Source: Isoetes taiwanensis (Eukaryota; Streptophyta; Lycopodiopsida; Isoetales; Isoetaceae). From it: a stretch of DNA of 64,000 nucleotides. Below, piece by piece: positions 13,601-24,843 of the stretch. Position 1 is the stretch's first letter; every line of letters begins with the position of its first letter. The DNA is taken from contig JAJEKV010000180.1 in NCBI GenBank assembly GCA_021234155.1, positions 62,001-126,000 of the forward strand. Reading direction: 5' to 3'. The notes under the pieces are model-generated. The model was not told where the DNA came from. It saw nothing but the letters and a program-made list of their open reading frames with translations, and ran no database searches. A program made the position numbers and the translations under genes.

Positions 13601-16600
13601 GTTTTTTTCATTCGCGGGATTTATAGCGAACTCCGGCGGTATTGTTGCGGGGATTTATACCGAACTTCGAGGCAGGTTTTTAATGTTGCGGGATTTATAA
13701 CAAAACGGCCGGATTTATCTTGCGAACTCCGCAGGCATTACCGCGAGTTTTGGGGCCCCAAGGTCCGTGGCGCCATCTGCGGCGTCCTCAGTGTTGCACA
13801 ATGCGAGCACCTCCGCACATGAGCCGGATCTAATTGCCTCTTTTTCCGCTCCCATTTCCATTGCTTGGCCCGCTTCGTTCCCGAGCTTGGCGATGGTGAA
13901 TAGGGTTTATCACGATGCGCCCATGAGCCATTATTGATGAGAAAAAAATTGAGAAAAATTGAGAAACCTGCTAAACCAGTCATCCGGAATTGGAAGACCC
14001 AACTTCCATTCCGGATTGTAGGGGGCTGACACGTGTCAGCAGCAGAATGGACGCCAGGGAATAAATGCGACCCTGTTTCCATATTGTTGTCATATATGAT
14101 AGTTATTTCTATTACTTCTGTTTGTCCCTTTGATTCACATGATTCTGCATAAGATCTTGAGGTATGTTCTCCTGAGCTCATTCGGTTGAGATTTGTTGCA
14201 TTGTTTTTTCGAATCATCAATTTCATGAGAGCGTTTTGCCATGTACATTTATCATGTTGCACCCCCGGGCTTCGAGAGATTGTGCATTGCGTAATTTCCA
14301 AGCTGTTAGGCCATTTGTTGATTGCCATGTCTTTTTCTCTAGACCGTTTATTTGGCACTTGATGTTCACATTAGATTCATCTTGGGGTTTTCTATGGTTT
14401 TATTTATACGGTTTCTTTTGCTCTCCGACATTCTATACTGTATGTTTGATGCATTATAGGCATATATATCTAGTTGCTAATATGGTTATTGCATGGTTTT
14501 CTGTTGCCCTTGGAAACATTCTGCATTGCGCGATTCCAACCAGGTTCGTTATTACATTGCTTGTTCTATATGTCATGCAATTTCCTTTCTTTCAGACTTA
14601 TATTCATTCATTCTATTTCACTTATTGCTATGATTAAGTCGGGATAGACCGGGCATGTTCATTTAATTTTCATTTCATTACGTGGGAGTGTTGTGAATGT
14701 CCATATAGTTATTTTGGGTTACTCGTTGGTTCTTTAGTTTAATCCATGTGATCCCCTTGCGTCGGTCAATGCATGCTCTTTTTTCATAGGTTCCCAGTTG
14801 TTTCTCTTGGTTGCCTTTTGAGGGCCCATGCACGTTTTTCTTTTTTGTCATACGGAGGGCTTATTATATATATGCATTATATGACATTAGCGATAAACGT
14901 CTTAGTTCTTCTTGTTCTCCTTGCATGTTCCTCATATTTCTCATATTTCATTCTATTGCCTTTCATTCCGTTTTCTATTTTACATTTTTGTATTGTTCGA
15001 CGTTTTTGGTTTATGATGGTTATCTTGTCCCATACGTGTTTGTCCTCTTTTCGTGTTGTCGCTTTTTCTTCTTCATGCTTGATCAATTCTTGTTATATCA
15101 CCTTTGTTAAGGTCCTTCTTCCTTCGATGCTCGTTATATGTTCACTGCTCATCGATTCTATGCGATTCTATCCTTGAATTCTGTTTGGTGGTTGCATCCT
15201 TTGCACCTTAGATCTTCAGTCTTGGTACCACGCATTTGGTTGGTGTCTTTTACTCATGGTTCGCTTGGTATGTCCACTCATTACATATGTGTGTTTGGCA
15301 TGGGAAGTTATGTTTCTCGATTTAATCCCCCTTTTCTTGACATACAGTTTTCCCATAGTTGGATGGCTAGTCGTTTACTTTGCTCTTTCATAAAATTTCT
15401 ATTGATCCATTCTTTACGACCATTTTTATATGCCACGTTTCACATGGTCAATTCTTTTCAGTGTTCATGCTAGGGTGTCTCTTTCTATCTTGTCAAGGTG
15501 GTGTCTCTTGCCCATTTCATTATGGTTGGGTTTCTTCATCTTGTTCATTCATTTTTAACGGCACGGTGGGGTTGAAATTTGGGTTTGTTTTTTCTAGTGG
15601 CTTGCTTGCATTATTGTTTCTAGAGGCATTTGACCTGTCTCTTTTCGTTTGGTCATCTCACCTCATGGTTTTTCTTTGTCCTTTTTGCTCTTTATCCTTC
15701 ATTAACCTCTTGAATTGCCTTAGGCTCGTTTCTCGGTTTATCTTTTTGCTCCAGTTCCTTATTTGTCATTTTGTGTTTTAACCTCTTGAATCGCTTTATT
15801 TTTCTTTTCTCTTGTCTTGTCTCCTCCGTTTCTCATCTTGGTTTGCCTTAGTTCTCTTTGCTCTGTTGGTGTCCATTTATCTTGTTTTTGCTCCTTGATT
15901 TGCTTTATCCTTGTTTCTCCATCGGCCTTGCTTAGCCCTTTCTTCCTTGTTTGTCTCATCTGATCGTTTCTAGTCATCTTGTTTTACCAGTTTGTCTCAT
16001 TTGCTCCATCCTTTTGGCTTATCATTGTGTTACATTGCTTTTGTTCTCATGGTGGTCTCTAGTCCATGGGTCTTGTTCTCTCGTTTTGTCCGTTCACTTA
16101 GTTGCTAGCCTGGTTCTTTTCTGCTCTGTGCTCCATCCATTTCTTACCTGACCGCTTTGGTTTGTCGGTTTATTTTATCGTCATTTCTTGCTCATTCTTG
16201 CCGCATTCTTTCTCTTTCTCTCTTTGCATATGAGCATTTTGCACTAAAAGTTTCATTTTTTGATAATAGCATCCATTGGGGCATATCACATCTTCAGTTT
16301 GATGCCTAATTCATTGCTTAGCAATTTTATGCAATCTATCTTTGCATTCTCTATGGCATCTTTTGCACCTTAGATCTTTAGTCTTGGAAACCACAGTAGT
16401 TTGGTTTGCTTTGCTCATCATTTGGTTGGTAAGTTTGCTCTTTACATATGTGCATTTTGGCATATGGTATTTCCATAGTTGCATGTCGAGTTGATTACTT
16501 TTTTCTTTCATAAAAATTTTCTACCTTTCCATTCTTTATGACCATTTCATCTACCGCGTTTCTCTTGGTCTCTTTTTCTTGTTAGTGTTCGTGCTAGAGT

Positions 16601-17196
16601 GTCTCTTTTCTATCTTGTAAGGTGGTGTCTCTGCCCATTTCATCATGGGTGGGTTGTTTGTTCGATTTGATGGTATGCTAGGGTTGAAGTTCGAATTTGC
16701 TCTTTCTTATGGCTTGCTTGCATTACTATTTCTAGAGGCTTTTGCCCTATCTCTTTTCTTTGGTCATTTTACCTTATGATTTTACCTTACTTATTTTTTC
16801 CCGGATTTCATATTTTTTTTCCGAGTTCCTTCTTTGCTCTTTATCCTTCGTTAACCTCTTGCATTGCTTTATGCTCGTTTCTCTGTTGATCATTTTCCTC
16901 CAGTTCCTTATTATTTCTCTTTTCGTCATTCGTCTTGCCTTGTCGTCTTCGTTTCTCATCGTTATTCACCTTGGTTCTCTTTGTTAGGTTGGTATCCATA
17001 TATCATGCTTTTGCTCCTTCATCTGTTTTTATCCTTGTTTCTCTATCGGCCTTGCTTAGCCGTTTTCTACCGTGTTTGTGTTTTTCATCTAAACGATTCT
17101 GGTCATTCTGTTTCTAGTTTCCCTCTTTTGTTCTGCTCTTGTCCTTTCTCTAGTCATCCTAGTTTGTCTCATTCTTTTTGAGGTAGATTCCTCTTC
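10678..17196 (+). other. Long non-coding pyrimidine-rich region
   Basis: About 6.5 kb lies between the two 156-bp repeats. The plus strand is strongly enriched in T and C, most clearly from 14.2 to 17.2 kb. Plus-strand open frames here translate to runs of Phe, Leu, Ser and Cys and minus-strand ones to Lys/Arg/Glu, as expected from strand-biased composition rather than genes. The most ordinary reading is a long transcribed spacer, intron-like DNA, or the inside of a non-coding (LARD-type) retroelement. No PBS, polypurine tract or gag-pol sequence was found. A frame at 13,738-14,358 (-) of 206 codons has no recognisable domain and is not called. Confidence 0.5.
15190..17180 (+). repeat. Diverged 1.15-kb tandem duplication
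   Basis: Unit 1 (about 15,190-16,030) and unit 2 (about 16,350-17,180) share a collinear series of blocks. Examples are TTGCACCTTAGATCTT (15201/16363), GTGTCTCTTTCTATCTTGT, GGCTTGCTTGCATTA, TTATCCTTC-TTAACCTCTTG (15692/16841) and TCGGCCTTGCTTAGCC (about 15921/17045). The offset drifts from 1,162 to 1,124 bases, so indels have built up. No open frame is conserved between units, which argues for duplicated non-coding DNA. Confidence 0.8.
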
Positions 17197-17236
17197 TATC
17201 GGCCACTTGTTTGTATCATAGGACCCATCCTAGGAA
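17197..17236 (+). repeat. 40-bp direct repeat, copy A
   Basis: The 40 bases starting TATCGGCCACTTG and ending CATCCTAGGAA are identical to 18399-18438. Copy A ends exactly where promoter-like repeat copy 2 begins (17237). The two copies therefore bracket the 1,162-bp block 17237-18398. Confidence 0.9.
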
Positions 17237-17392
17237 TGCCACGGTTCTATTGTGATAGCAATAGAACCGACATTCCTTGGATGGGGACGCCTTTCCTCGC
17301 CTCTCCTATTTATACGGCTTCATTCTTCCTTTCCAATCATCGGCGTTCTCTTGAGCTCCTTTCATTCTTTCTCCTTTGCCTCCACAAGTTTC
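17237..17392 (+). repeat. 156-bp promoter-like repeat, copy 2
   Basis: This is the second copy of the unit at 10522-10677, in the same orientation and 6,715 bases downstream. It has the same hairpin at its start and TATTTATA at 17307-17314. What follows differs completely from what follows copy 1. Confidence 0.85.
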
Positions 17393-17573
17393 CCGCCCCC
17401 CTCTCCCTCTATCATATCTGGCTGATTGGTTGTACGTACAGTTTTCAGAGTGTTTAGTGTTTGGTTACGATTCATTGATGTTATGGCCCCATGGCCTCCG
17501 GGATAGCATTTTCCTAGTCATTTTTTTTCAATCGATTGTTTCATCTATGGGATGGCTCTGTGGTCGTTAGCTT

Positions 17574-17925
17574 TGTCTGCATATTTTCTTTTTCTCGGCG
17601 TGGCGTTGTAGCCTCCGAGACTGTACTTGTTATTTATTTTCTTCTCGGTATTTGTAGCCTCTTTGAGGGCGTACTTGTGCGCATATTTTCTTTTTCTCGG
17701 CATGGAGTTGTAGCCTCCGAGACTGTACTTGTTATTTATTTTCTTCTCGGCGTGGCGCTGTAGCCTCCGAGACTGTACTTGTTATTTATTTCTTCTCGGC
17801 GTGGCGCTGTAGCCTCCGAGGCAGCACTAGCCGGATGTTCTTTCCCGCGATGGTCTTTTTTTTTGGGGCCGATTCCCCGGCCGGTGGTGTGTTTCTTCCT
17901 CGGCGTGGCCCTGGAGCCTCCGAGT
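17574..17925 (+). repeat. Tandem array of about 50-bp hairpin-bearing units
   Basis: Five or six imperfect units occur, each with CTCGGCGTGGCGCTGTAGCC followed by TCCGAG. The ends CTCGG/CCGAG can pair. Units are separated by a conserved ACTGTACTTGTTATTTAT spacer. The first unit starts near 17596 and the last degenerate one (CTCGGCGTGGCCCTGGAGCC) ends near 17925. The design, a short palindrome plus conserved spacer, recalls but does not match the arrays at 28-37 kb. Confidence 0.75.
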
Positions 17926-18398
17926 GCTATTATATTCTTGATAATTGCGCTTTGATGCGTGCCTATGCCTGTGGCTTCTAACTTTCTAATGGGTTATTCT
18001 TCTTTTCAGACCTTTCATTGCAGATCATTTTCTCGTAGTTCTCTCAGTTGTCAGAGCCATCATGTTGTATTATCGCCTCACTTCTCGGCAGACGTATACT
18101 AACGACATTCTTCGAGAGCGTTGACGACCGTTTCTCATTAGGGTTTTCCTCGAAAATCCGAAAAGGCGGGGTTTTTCATCCCGGTGAGAAGCGATCGCCA
18201 ATTTTTCTCACTTTTGCATAGACCAAACGGTGGATGAATCATCTTTTATCGTGTGGTCCTTAGTTCATTGTGCTCTCGATGATTGTCTAGTTTCGGAGCA
18301 CTCAAATTTCAAGTTTTTTCAGAAGTTCTATCCCGAATAGGGGAATCATTTTTTGTACTCAACGATTTTACAAAGCTCAATGAGAACACCACTTCACT

Positions 18399-18438
18399 TA
18401 TCGGCCACTTGTTTGTATCATAGGACCCATCCTAGGAA
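18399..18438 (+). repeat. 40-bp direct repeat, copy B
   Basis: Identical to 17197-17236. It directly precedes the plus-strand RNase H fragment. Together the copies look like a long target duplication or a template-switch scar around 17237-18398. Confidence 0.9.
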
Positions 18439-18485
18439 ATGGCGAGTGGGAAATGGCCCTAGGATAGCTACTGGAGGTTTGATTC

Positions 18486-18660
18486 ATGAAACAGGGATGG
18501 GTTATCACCTATGACTCTAAAAGGATGAATGATGCTGAGAAGAGATACCCAACACATGACCAAGAGCTGCTTGCGGTTGTGCGGGCTTTGCGGATTTGGA
18601 GACATTATCTCCTTGGACAAGATTCCAGTTGGACACCGATTATCAAGCCTCCAATATATC
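18486..18660 (+). pseudogene. Ty3/Gypsy RNase H fragment
   Basis: The frame reads ITYDSKRMNDAEKRYPTHDQ, then ELLAVVRALRIWRHYLLG, the typical end of the RT-RNase H connection in Gypsy pol. It closely matches the RNase H of the element at 48-56 kb (51,728-51,976). After YLLGQ a one-base shift is needed to continue as FQLDTDYQ. It is on the + strand, opposite to the Gypsy pieces that follow, so it is an independent truncated insertion. Nothing of RT or integrase flanks it. Confidence 0.85.
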
Positions 18661-18726
18661 TTCTTCATGTAGCATCTGTCTTTAGATACTTATGCATACT
18701 GGCATAGGTTCTGGGATTTTGCCCCA

Positions 18727-19540
18727 TCAGACAAAGGGAATCATTTTAATCCCTGTATGATGGCTATTGTTATATGCAAACTCTAGGTAAGGCCAATAGT
18801 CATCCCAAAGAGTTTGGCATTCATAGACAAAACTTCTCAATATATCCTCCAAGATCATGTTGATTCTCTCAATTTGGCCATCCATTTGTGGGTGGTTACC
18901 AATACTCATTCTCAATTGTACCTTAAGACCTTTCATAAGGTCTTTCCAAAAGTGGCCCATAAACTTGGTATCCCTATCACTTATGATAGATAAAGGCAAA
19001 CCGAAAATAGGAAAAACAAATCTCATATGTGCAGTTGCTACATCTGGACTGGTAGCATCTCCATATAATTAAGGCCACAAATTTGGCGTACTTAGTTAGA
19101 CAATCAACAATTACCCACACTTGGGTGTTTTGCCTTATTGATCTAGGCAAAGCAACTGTAAAGTCCATATACACTCCCATCTTTGCAATGGTATAGGCAA
19201 AGGTTGTAATAGTCCCAGGGTACGACCATGGTCGGCACGTCAAACAATGTGAAACCAAGTCCCTAACTTGTTCCTTCATGTCTGGCCAATAGTAGTGGCA
19301 CTTGACCAACTCATAGGTCTTCCACTCACCCCCATGCCGAGCTTGTGGGGTTTAATGATGGTCACACAGTATCAATTCTCGAAGATTAGCATGCAATGGC
19401 ACATAAATCCTTGCCTTATAAAAGTACAACCCATCCTGTTCAGTCCACCAATCCCCAGACTTGGTTACTGCAGGTTGTTGCTTATTTTTTTGATATGCCT
19501 CTTTAATCCTTTGGAAGAGATCATTCTCCCCTACCATCAT
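18727..19540 (-). pseudogene. Gypsy A integrase (broken)
   Basis: From N to C terminus: an N-terminal segment with DLFQRIKEAYQKN and ELILCDHH (19540-19352); the zinc-finger part CHYYWPDMKEQV...SHCLTC with the start of the catalytic core (MDFTVALPRS, 19309-18977); then the rest of the core, GLPLSIISDRDTKFMGHFWK, with the Pro-Gln-x-Asp-Gly-Gln-x-Glu-Arg motif read as PQMDGQIERIN and the FAYNNSHH block (19026-18727). The three parts sit in different frames, and the sequence after EFAYNNS is cut off. Confidence 0.85.
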
Positions 19541-19643
19541 TCAAATGCTTAATCCTGAATAAGGCATTCACAACTGGATTATTCTTTCCAGGAGTATGCT
19601 CAATACTAAAATGGAACTCATGCAAAAAGTTAAGCCACCTAGC

Positions 19644-20045
19644 TTACCTAGGGCTAATCTCAGCTTGACTTTGCAAGAATCCCAAAGGCTTGTGGTCAGT
19701 ATATACCACAAACTTGCACGGCTCTTTACTGATACCACATCTCAAGTGGTGCCGCCACGCCTTCAATGCATGAACTATAGCCAATAGTTCTTGCTCATAT
19801 ATTGAATAATTCCATTCCGCTTGATTAAGCTTACGGCTTTCGTATGCAATAAGACAAGCTTGTTTCATAGGCACAGCTCCCAGAGCTTGCCCATAAGCAT
19901 CCGTGTATACCTCAAACGACGCGTTCAGGTCGGGTACCTTCAGTACTGCACTACTCACCAAAATACTTTTGATCTATTCAAAGGCCTCTTGTTGAGCTTG
20001 ACCCCACACATACTCTTGATCTATTCTCAAAAGATCGGTGAGTGA
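19644..20045 (-). pseudogene. Gypsy A RNase H (broken)
   Basis: The frame contains FEVYTDAYGQALGAVPMKQ, IAYESRKLNQAEWNYSIYEQ and ELLAIVHALKAWRHHL, followed by FVVYTDHKPLGFL. These are the RNase H signature blocks, with catalytic Asp in YTDA and in YTDH. It is separated from RT by frame breaks. Confidence 0.85.
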
Positions 20046-20142
20046 AGCTACTACCTTAGAAAACTTAGGCAGTAGGTAGCCAACCCAAGGAAACTTCTCA
20101 ACTCATGAACATTTTCAGGTCGAATCCATTCTTGTACTACTC

Positions 20143-21135
20143 TTACTTTGCTAGGGTCTGGAGACATTCCCTCCCCCAACAAAATGTGACCCAAATAAGC
20201 AACTCTTTGCTCGAAGAAATCACACTTAGAAATTTTGCATACAACTTATTGGCTCGCAGCACTTTAAGCACTTGATCGAGATGCTGAAAGTGTTCTTCCA
20301 ATGAGTTCGAGTATACAAGTATATCATCCAAGAATACTTCAACTGATTTGTCTAAGTAATCAGCGAATACTCGGTTCATCAATCTCATGAACGTAGCCGG
20401 CACATTGGTGAGACAAACGGCATGACTAAGAACTCATAGTAGCCTTGATGAGTTCGAAAGGTAGTCTTCTGTTCGTCACCCTCACGGATTTTAATTTGAT
20501 GATATCCACTCCTTAGATCAATTTTGGTGAACCAAGTTACACCACCCAAACGATCTAAGATATCATCAATCCATGGTAAAGGATATCTATCCTTAATTAT
20601 TGCTTTGTTAAGAGCACGATAATCTATGCACATGCGCATAGTTTCATCTTTCTTCTTAACCAGTAGCACTGGAGCTGCAAAAGGAGACTTATTTGGCTGG
20701 ATAAACCCCTCTCAAGCAATTCTTTAACTTGCTTTTTGACTTCCTCTAACTCAAGAGGACTCAAACGGTAAGTTGCTCTTGTCATTGGTTTAATTCTAGG
20801 CTCAAGATCAATCTCATGCTCCACTCCCCTTGATGGAGGTGGCCCTATAACTCCTCGGAAACACATCCTTGTATTCTTCCAAAAGATCAAGTACTACATC
20901 CGGTTGCTCTACAAGTGAATTACAAGTTTTTACACATATATCATCATATACATATATTCCAAACACTTTATTATTATTCATTCTAAAAGCAGCTTTGGCC
21001 TGAGTGGCTGATAACAATTTCCCGGACCCCACATAAGGTGATCCTTGTATATTAACAGACTTAGAATCCTCTAACTGAAAAGTTAATACATGGGATGTTC
21101 AGTCAATGAGAGGACGTGCAGTTTGAAGCCACTTT
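20143..21135 (-). pseudogene. Gypsy A reverse transcriptase and protease tail (broken)
   Basis: The order on the - strand is a protease-region tail with LTFQLEDSKSVNIQGS (near 21,090), DVVLDLLEEYKDVFP (near 20,860), the RT fingers [20 protein letters not shown] and [20 protein letters not shown], and the palm [16 protein letters not shown]. The active-site LDD is intact. At least three frames are used. A TGA interrupts the protease tail where the family usually has Trp. Confidence 0.85.
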
Positions 21136-21164
21136 TGGAGCTGGGGCCGGAGTACTCAAACTTG

Positions 21165-21500
21165 GCTTGTTCGGGTAACGTCGGTGAAACTCCGCAATTT
21201 TGTCAGGCGCATTAGTCAGATTCTCGGTAGGCTCCTAGGTTCTATCATTTGGCGATTAACCTTCCCAAATCGACAAAGTAATACAATCGTCGACGAAGAA
21301 ACTTGGAGTCCAGAATCTCTCGAACCTCGAACTCCTCATGATCATCAATCTCGACTGGTGGTGGAGGTGGAGGTACTCGATCTGGAAATGGATTCGCCAT
21401 ATAGGGTTCCAACAAAGACACATGGAACACTGGGTGAATCCGAACTGATGGCGGAAGCTCAAGACGGAAAGCCGCATCACCAACTCGTTCAATGATCCGG
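21165..21500 (-). pseudogene. Element B integrase C-terminus and chromodomain
   Basis: The frame reads RIHPVFHVSLLEPYM, a Pro-rich stretch, then FEVREILDSKFLRRRLYYFVD. After one frameshift it continues SPNDRT-stop-EPTENLTNAPDK and then EFHRRYPNKPS. The TAG replaces the conserved Trp of the chromodomain W-E-P motif, a C-to-T change on the other strand. The chromodomain would have targeted integration to marked chromatin. Confidence 0.85.
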
Positions 21501-22770
21501 TAGGGACCTAAGCGCTGGTAGTCGAGCTTGTTACAAGGGCGAGCTATCGACAAATCCCGACGCAAGAGCCAAACAAGATCACCAACTGCAAAATGAGGAG
21601 CGTCCTGACGATGCTGATCTGCATGATAACGATAACATGCTTGAGCCTGGAGGAGATGGTGCTGAAGATCATCCTGGAGCATGCAGAGCCTCTTGAGCCT
21701 GTCTTTGGCACTATGATTGACTGAAAGACCAACGGGGATGCATGCCGAAATTAATAAAGAACGGAGTCTGGCCTGTGGAGGCATGGACAGAATTATTGTA
21801 AGCAAATTCTGCCAGTGGTAGCCAATCAACCCAGTCATCCTGCTGATAATTGATGAAACATCGCAAATACTGCTCAAGTGTTTGATTAGTGCGCTCCACC
21901 TGCCCATTGGTCTCCGGGTAATGTCCGGAAGAGAGCGAATGTTCCACATGCAAGAGTTGCAATAGACGCTTCCAAAAGCTAGCAACAAAATGAGGGCCGC
22001 GGTCACTGACAATGTTATCTGGTAAGCCATGGAGTCGAACCACCTCTCAAAGCAAGAGAATCGTTGTGGCTTCACTAGAGATAGCAGTGCTGCAAGGAAT
22101 GAAATGTGCCATCTTGGAAAAACGGTCAACAACAACAAGGATGGCATCATGGCCCTGGGAGGAAGGAAGCTCGACAATAAAATCCACCGAGATACTCTTC
22201 CAAGGACCGGCTGGAACTGGTAAAAGCTGAAGCAGACCATGTGAGCGGTGCTTGGGAGCTTTTGCACGACAGCAAATATCTCAACAATGCGGTGGAGACC
22301 TGGCCACCAATAATCTCGAGCAATAAGTTCCAGAGTCTTGGCAATGCCAAAATGGCCGGCGAGAGGAGAATCATGACATGACTACAGAACTTGAAGTCGA
22401 GGGGCACCATCCGAAATATACAGGAATCCATCATGAAACAAAAGTCCATCTCGAACCTCAAAATGATCATAGTCCAACCTCATTTGTTGCGAAGATGGTG
22501 CTGAGCCAAGCTGTGATATTATGTCTTGCGCCAATGGATCAGAAGGAAGAGATGCTCGAACAGACTCCAACAAGGATGTATCATGAGGCCTTTCGAACAA
22601 AGTGATGGCCATGAGCTGTAAACGATCAGGTTCTAGAATAACCCGTGATTGCTGATCAAATGCTGGCTCCCCTACCTTAGGTTCGAAATAAGATCTACCG
22701 AGAAAGAGCATCTGGTTTCTCTTGAAGCGTGCCAGGCCGAAACTTGATGATGAAATCAAAGCAGGATAGC
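21500..22770 (-). pseudogene. Element B integrase
   Basis: The zinc-binding region (HDSPLAGHFGIAKTLEL, with DYWWPG) is near 22,380-22,270. The catalytic core follows: an acidic residue in the [10 protein letters not shown]... region, then GLPDNIVSDRGPHFVASFWK and PETNGQVERTNQTLEQ, with EFAYNNSVHAST (22043-21711). The post-core segment ACYRYHADQHRQDAPHFAVG leads to the GPY/F region LGPYRIIERVGDAAFRLELP. Frames change at about 22,270 and 21,720. Confidence 0.85.
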
Positions 22771-23490
22771 ACCTGTGTATGCCACCGAGCCTGACGATGA
22801 TTAAGAACTCGAGCAGACTGGAAATACTCCAGATTGCGATGGTCCGTATACACAGTCACCTTATGAGGAGAACCCTCAAGAAATCATCGCCACTCCTGAA
22901 AAGAGTCAACAATTGCCAAAAGTTCCTTGTCGTAAATAGGATAGTTGATTTCTGCAGCCTCGAACTTTCGGGAATGATAGGCGATCGGGTGCAACTCATG
23001 ATCATCCCCCTCTTGCGACAAGATGCTGCCAAGAGCAAAATCTGATGCATCAGCTTCGAGAATATAGGGACGTGCAGGATCCGTGTGTGCAAGAACAGGT
23101 GCTGATATAAAAGCATGCTTCAAAGTGATGAATGCTTAAAAAGAATGCTTCAATTGTCCACTTAAAAGGAACATCCTTCCTGGTGAGACGTGTCAAAGAC
23201 AAGACGATCTCCGAATAGTCTTTGATGAAGCGGCGATAAAAATTGGCAAACCCCAAGAAGCACTGTACGTCTTTGACCGAGAAAGGTGTTTCCCAATCAA
23301 GAACTGTGCTGACCTTCTCTAGATCCATGGTAACACCCTGAGACGTGATGTGATAGCCCAGAAACTCGACATTGTCCTGCTCGAACTGACACTTCTCCAG
23401 CTTGGCATAAAGTCTATGCTCCCGTAGCTTCTGAAGGACTTTCCTGACATGTTCTTCATGCTCCTCTAAAGTCTTCGAATAAATCAGAAT
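22771..23490 (-). pseudogene. Element B RT C-terminus and RNase H
   Basis: The RT active site [20 protein letters not shown] is at 23,500-23,450, followed by [20 protein letters not shown]. RNase H reads [40 protein letters not shown] and YDKELLAIVDSFQEWR. A frameshift near 23,500 separates this part from the RT fingers, and another near 23,130 separates RT from RNase H. Confidence 0.85.
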
Positions 23491-23495
23491 ATCAT

Positions 23496-24843
23496 CTAGA
23501 TAGACGATAACAAAAGATCCAAAAACTCTCGAAAAACATCGTTAGCCATGTGCTGAAAGACCGCTGGAGCATTGGTAAGGCCGAAAGATATGACTGTATA
23601 CTCAAAATGACCATACCGAGTTCGAAAGGCTGTCTTCCACTCATCACCTTCCCTGATACAGATAAGATTATAGGCACCTCGAAGATCAATTTTTGTGAAG
23701 TATCGTGCACCTTGAAGCCGCTCAAGTAACTCTGGAATGAGAAGGAGGGGATACCGATTATGCACAGTGATCTTGTTGAGGCCGCGATAATCCACAACCA
23801 GCCGCAAAGAACCATCCTTCTTGGAAACAAAGAAGATGGCAGCTCCTGCGGGTGACTGGGAATGTCGAATAAACCCAGTTGCAAGATTCTCCTCGATATA
23901 GGTCCGCAAAGTCTCCAATTTTGTTGGCCACAAACCATAGATAGGGCCAAATGGTGGGGTCGTCCCTGGCTGAAGATCAATGGGGCAGTCATAAGGACGA
24001 TGCTCCGGAAGCTTGCTGGCTTTGACCTTATCAAAAACATCACCAAAATCCTTGTACTTATCAGGAAGGACAGGAGCAGACGTTTCTGAAGTAGAGCTAG
24101 TCGAAGGATGGACTTGGATTGCAAATGCTGATCTGGGATCTTGCCTATCAGATCTAATAAACTTGTGAAGAGAGATCTTCGAGATACAGAGCTGAGGTCG
24201 CGGATCAAGAACAGGAGTGAGAGCAGGAACAGGAGCAAAAGTAGGAGCAACTGGGACAGGAATTGGAGCAGGAACTGGATCAAGAACTGGAGCAGGGGCA
24301 GGGACTGGAGCAAGAACTGGAGCAGGAGCAGAAACTGGAACTAGAGCAGGAGCTGGAGCAGGGAAATCAGAATCTGGGGCATGAACTGGAGTAGAAGCAA
24401 GAGTCGAATCAAAACATGGAGCAGAAACAGGAACAACAAGGACAGCATCAGGAGCCCACGATACTGTATGGACTGAAGTAGATATTGGTGCAGAGGCTTG
24501 AACTACAGATGAACTGGAACTAGAGCCCGAACCAGCAAACCAAAAGGATCTAGTATGCCAATCAAACTTTGGGTTATGTAGCTCGAGCCAGGGCAGACCC
24601 AAGACTACTGGCGCATGTGGGCTAGCAATGAGATTGAAGGAAATGCTACAAAAAGCTCCCTCGAACAAAACGTGAAGAGGTGCAGTACATTCTGTGACTG
24701 CGCCTGAAGATATCTCACGCCCATCAATCACATTAACAGAGGCTGGATGCTCGACCATGCTTCTAGGAATGGCATGCTTAGTAGCGAACATACTATCCAT
24801 GAAGCAGGCATTCGCACCACAATCAAGTTACGCCATCGTCTCT
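23496..24843 (-). pseudogene. Element B protease, Pro/Ala linker and RT fingers
   Basis: The protease begins with a DCGANACFMDS active-site region near 24,825 and continues to VVLGLPWLELHNPKFDW. Next is a 60-70-residue linker made of repeated AP/PVPAPV units (about 24,480-24,190). Then comes RT: LPEHRPYDCPIDLQPGTTPP, GSLRLVVDYRGLNKITVHNR, FTKIDLRGAYNLICIREGDE, and [20 protein letters not shown]. This 434-codon frame is the longest intact piece of the element. The usual YNLIRI reads YNLICI. Confidence 0.9.

Larger units (their letters stand above)
18727..21135 (-). mobile_element. Truncated Ty3/Gypsy element A
   Basis: This is a collinear but broken pol on the - strand, running from the end of the protease region (about 21,135) through RT, RNase H and the integrase core to about 18,727. 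Both LTRs, gag and the catalytic part of the protease are missing. Stops of the Trp-to-TGA type and several frameshifts show that it is dead. Its 5' end abuts the 3' end of element B without a spacer, so one has truncated the other or they were joined by deletion. Confidence 0.85.

Noticed and set aside
13738-14358. 206-codon minus-strand ORF as a gene
   Set aside because: It is the longest frame in its area, but its text is low in recognisable structure and lies in DNA with strong strand composition bias that produces such frames.
10678-17180. Many plus-strand hydrophobic ORFs as membrane proteins
   Set aside because: Runs of Phe, Leu, Ser and Cys arise from T/C-rich sequence; frames are short, overlapping and not conserved between the duplicated units.
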